Part shown: positions 6,828-7,245 of the stretch, piece by piece | Layout: every line of letters starts with the position of its first letter | Numbering within the stretch: position 1 is the first letter of the stretch | From: Bacillota bacterium | GTDB lineage: Bacteria > Bacillota > Bacilli > Bacillales > Cytobacillaceae | Direction: 5' to 3' | Assembly (NCBI GenBank): GCA_030705745.1 | Contig: JAUZPT010000148.1 | Span: 1 to 7,245 of the forward strand | Length of the DNA: 7,245 bases | Translations under genes and position numbers: made by a program | Notes under the pieces: model-generated | Seen by the model: only the letters and a program-made list of their open reading frames with translations | Database searches by the model: none | What the model was told of the DNA's origin: nothing

Positions 6828-6855
6828 GATACGAAACAAATGGAAAAAAGATTCA
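6828..6855 (-). promoter_or_regulatory. Candidate sigma-W (ECF) promoter of the yvlABCD operon
   Basis: On the minus strand TGAATC (6855-6850) and CGTATC (6833-6828) are separated by 16 bases with a T-rich beginning. The B. subtilis sigma-W consensus is TGAAAC-N16/17-CGTA, so only one base of the -35 differs and the -10 core is exact. Transcription would begin near 6823, giving a leader of about 20 bases that just includes the GGAG of yvlA. In B. subtilis yvlABCD is known to belong to the sigma-W envelope-stress regulon, which agrees with this site. No competing sigma-A promoter was seen between uvrA and yvlA. Confidence 0.7.
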
Positions 6856-6922
6856 TCAAGAGATCTAGAAATTATACCTCGTCTAAACAGATGCTTGGTT
6901 CAGGTAATGGGCCTGCACATAG

Positions 6923-6958
6923 AAAAGAGCCAAAGCACATCCCGCGCCTCAGCTCTTT
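6923..6958 (-). terminator. Terminator of uvrA
   Basis: On the minus strand AAAGAGC (6958-6952) pairs perfectly with GCTCTTT (6930-6924). The inner arms TGAGGCGC (6951-6944) and GTGCTTTG (6938-6931) pair fully if G-U pairs are allowed, closing a GGGAT loop. The 15-pair RNA stem is followed by only a short T run (TTTT counting the stem end), so efficiency may be moderate. It lies 10 bases after the uvrA stop and upstream of the yvl promoter, separating uvrA from yvlABCD. Confidence 0.65.
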
Positions 6959-6968
6959 CCCTTACAAT

Positions 6969-7245
6969 TTATCCTGCTGTGTAGCTTTCCTCTTTTTCTG
7001 CGACGTGCTGCTTCATTCGCAAGCGATCGCGCTCCAAAATCGGCTTTAAATACTTACCTGTATACGATTCCGGAACTTCTGCCACTTTCTCCGGGGTACC
7101 AGACGCAATGATCATGCCGCCCTTGTCGCCGCCTTCCGGTCCAAGGTCGATAATATGGTCCGCCGCTTTAATAACATCGAGGTTATGCTCGATGACTAGA
7201 ACCGTATCGCCATTTTCTACCAGGCGCTGCAGTACGACCAATAAG
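6969..7245 (-). CDS. uvrA: Excinuclease ABC subunit A, C-terminal end (5' part outside the window)
   Basis: Only the last 91 codons and the stop are present; the frame stays open to the right edge. The visible part is the end of the second ABC ATPase module of UvrA, the damage-recognition subunit of nucleotide excision repair. [20 protein letters not shown] contains the switch (H-loop) histidine, and [13 protein letters not shown] and [19 protein letters not shown] are hallmark UvrA C-terminal stretches. The tail after KPILERDR is short, charged and typically variable. Walker A, the signature motif, Walker B and the zinc-binding modules lie outside the window. In B. subtilis uvrB-uvrA immediately precedes yvlABCD, which agrees with this layout. 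Confidence 0.97.
   Translation of the reverse strand, partial: LLVVLQRLVENGDTVLVIEHNLDVIKAADHIIDLGPEGGDKGGMIIASGTPEKVAEVPESYTGKYLKPILERDRLRMKQHVAEKEESYTAG

Overview
The window reads as a low-to-moderate G+C Firmicute chromosome, most likely a Bacillaceae genome. Gene content and order follow the Bacillus subtilis uvrA-yvlABCD / hprK-lgt-yvoD / nagA neighbourhood, ribosome binding sites are strong and GGAGG-like, and alternative starts (TTG for hprK, GTG for yvlB) are used. Genus or species cannot be fixed from the sequence alone. No tRNA, rRNA, CRISPR array, insertion sequence or integrase is visible, and no stretch above 300 bases lacks a gene.

Left part (1-2497, all minus strand): hprK, lgt and the 5' three quarters of a yvoD-like nucleoside-recognition membrane protein lie head to tail with gaps of 31 and 24 bases. 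They look like one operon read leftwards from a promoter near 2600-2627. HPr kinase/phosphorylase controls carbon catabolite repression, and Lgt performs the first step of lipoprotein maturation. The reading frame of yvoD runs off base 1.

Middle part (2498-4760): a 283-base divergent regulatory region separates hprK from nagA (plus strand). NagA, GlcNAc-6-phosphate deacetylase, is complete with all expected metal ligands, but nagB and nagR, which follow it in B. subtilis, are not here. A 190-residue Amidase_3-type N-acetylmuramoyl-L-alanine amidase follows on the same strand. It has no signal peptide and no wall-binding domain. A strong bidirectional terminator hairpin (4684-4717) ends this gene and the convergent yvl operon.

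Right part (4761-7245, all minus strand): yvlA-yvlB-yvlC-yvlD forms a compact envelope-stress operon: a DUF4870 membrane protein, a LiaX-like DUF4097 protein, a PspC-domain protein and a four-helix membrane protein of the Phage_holin_4_2 family. Its last three genes correspond in domain content and order to enterococcal liaXYZ. A good sigma-W-like promoter (TGAATC-N16-CGTA) lies just upstream of yvlA. The window ends in the C-terminal 91 residues of UvrA, closed by its own hairpin terminator.

Most of the window is conserved core chromosome. The departures from the expected layout are the amidase next to nagA, the absence of nagBR, and some dyad symmetry plus a 25-codon open frame in the hprK/nagA divergent region. 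I see no clear evidence of a wholly new system.
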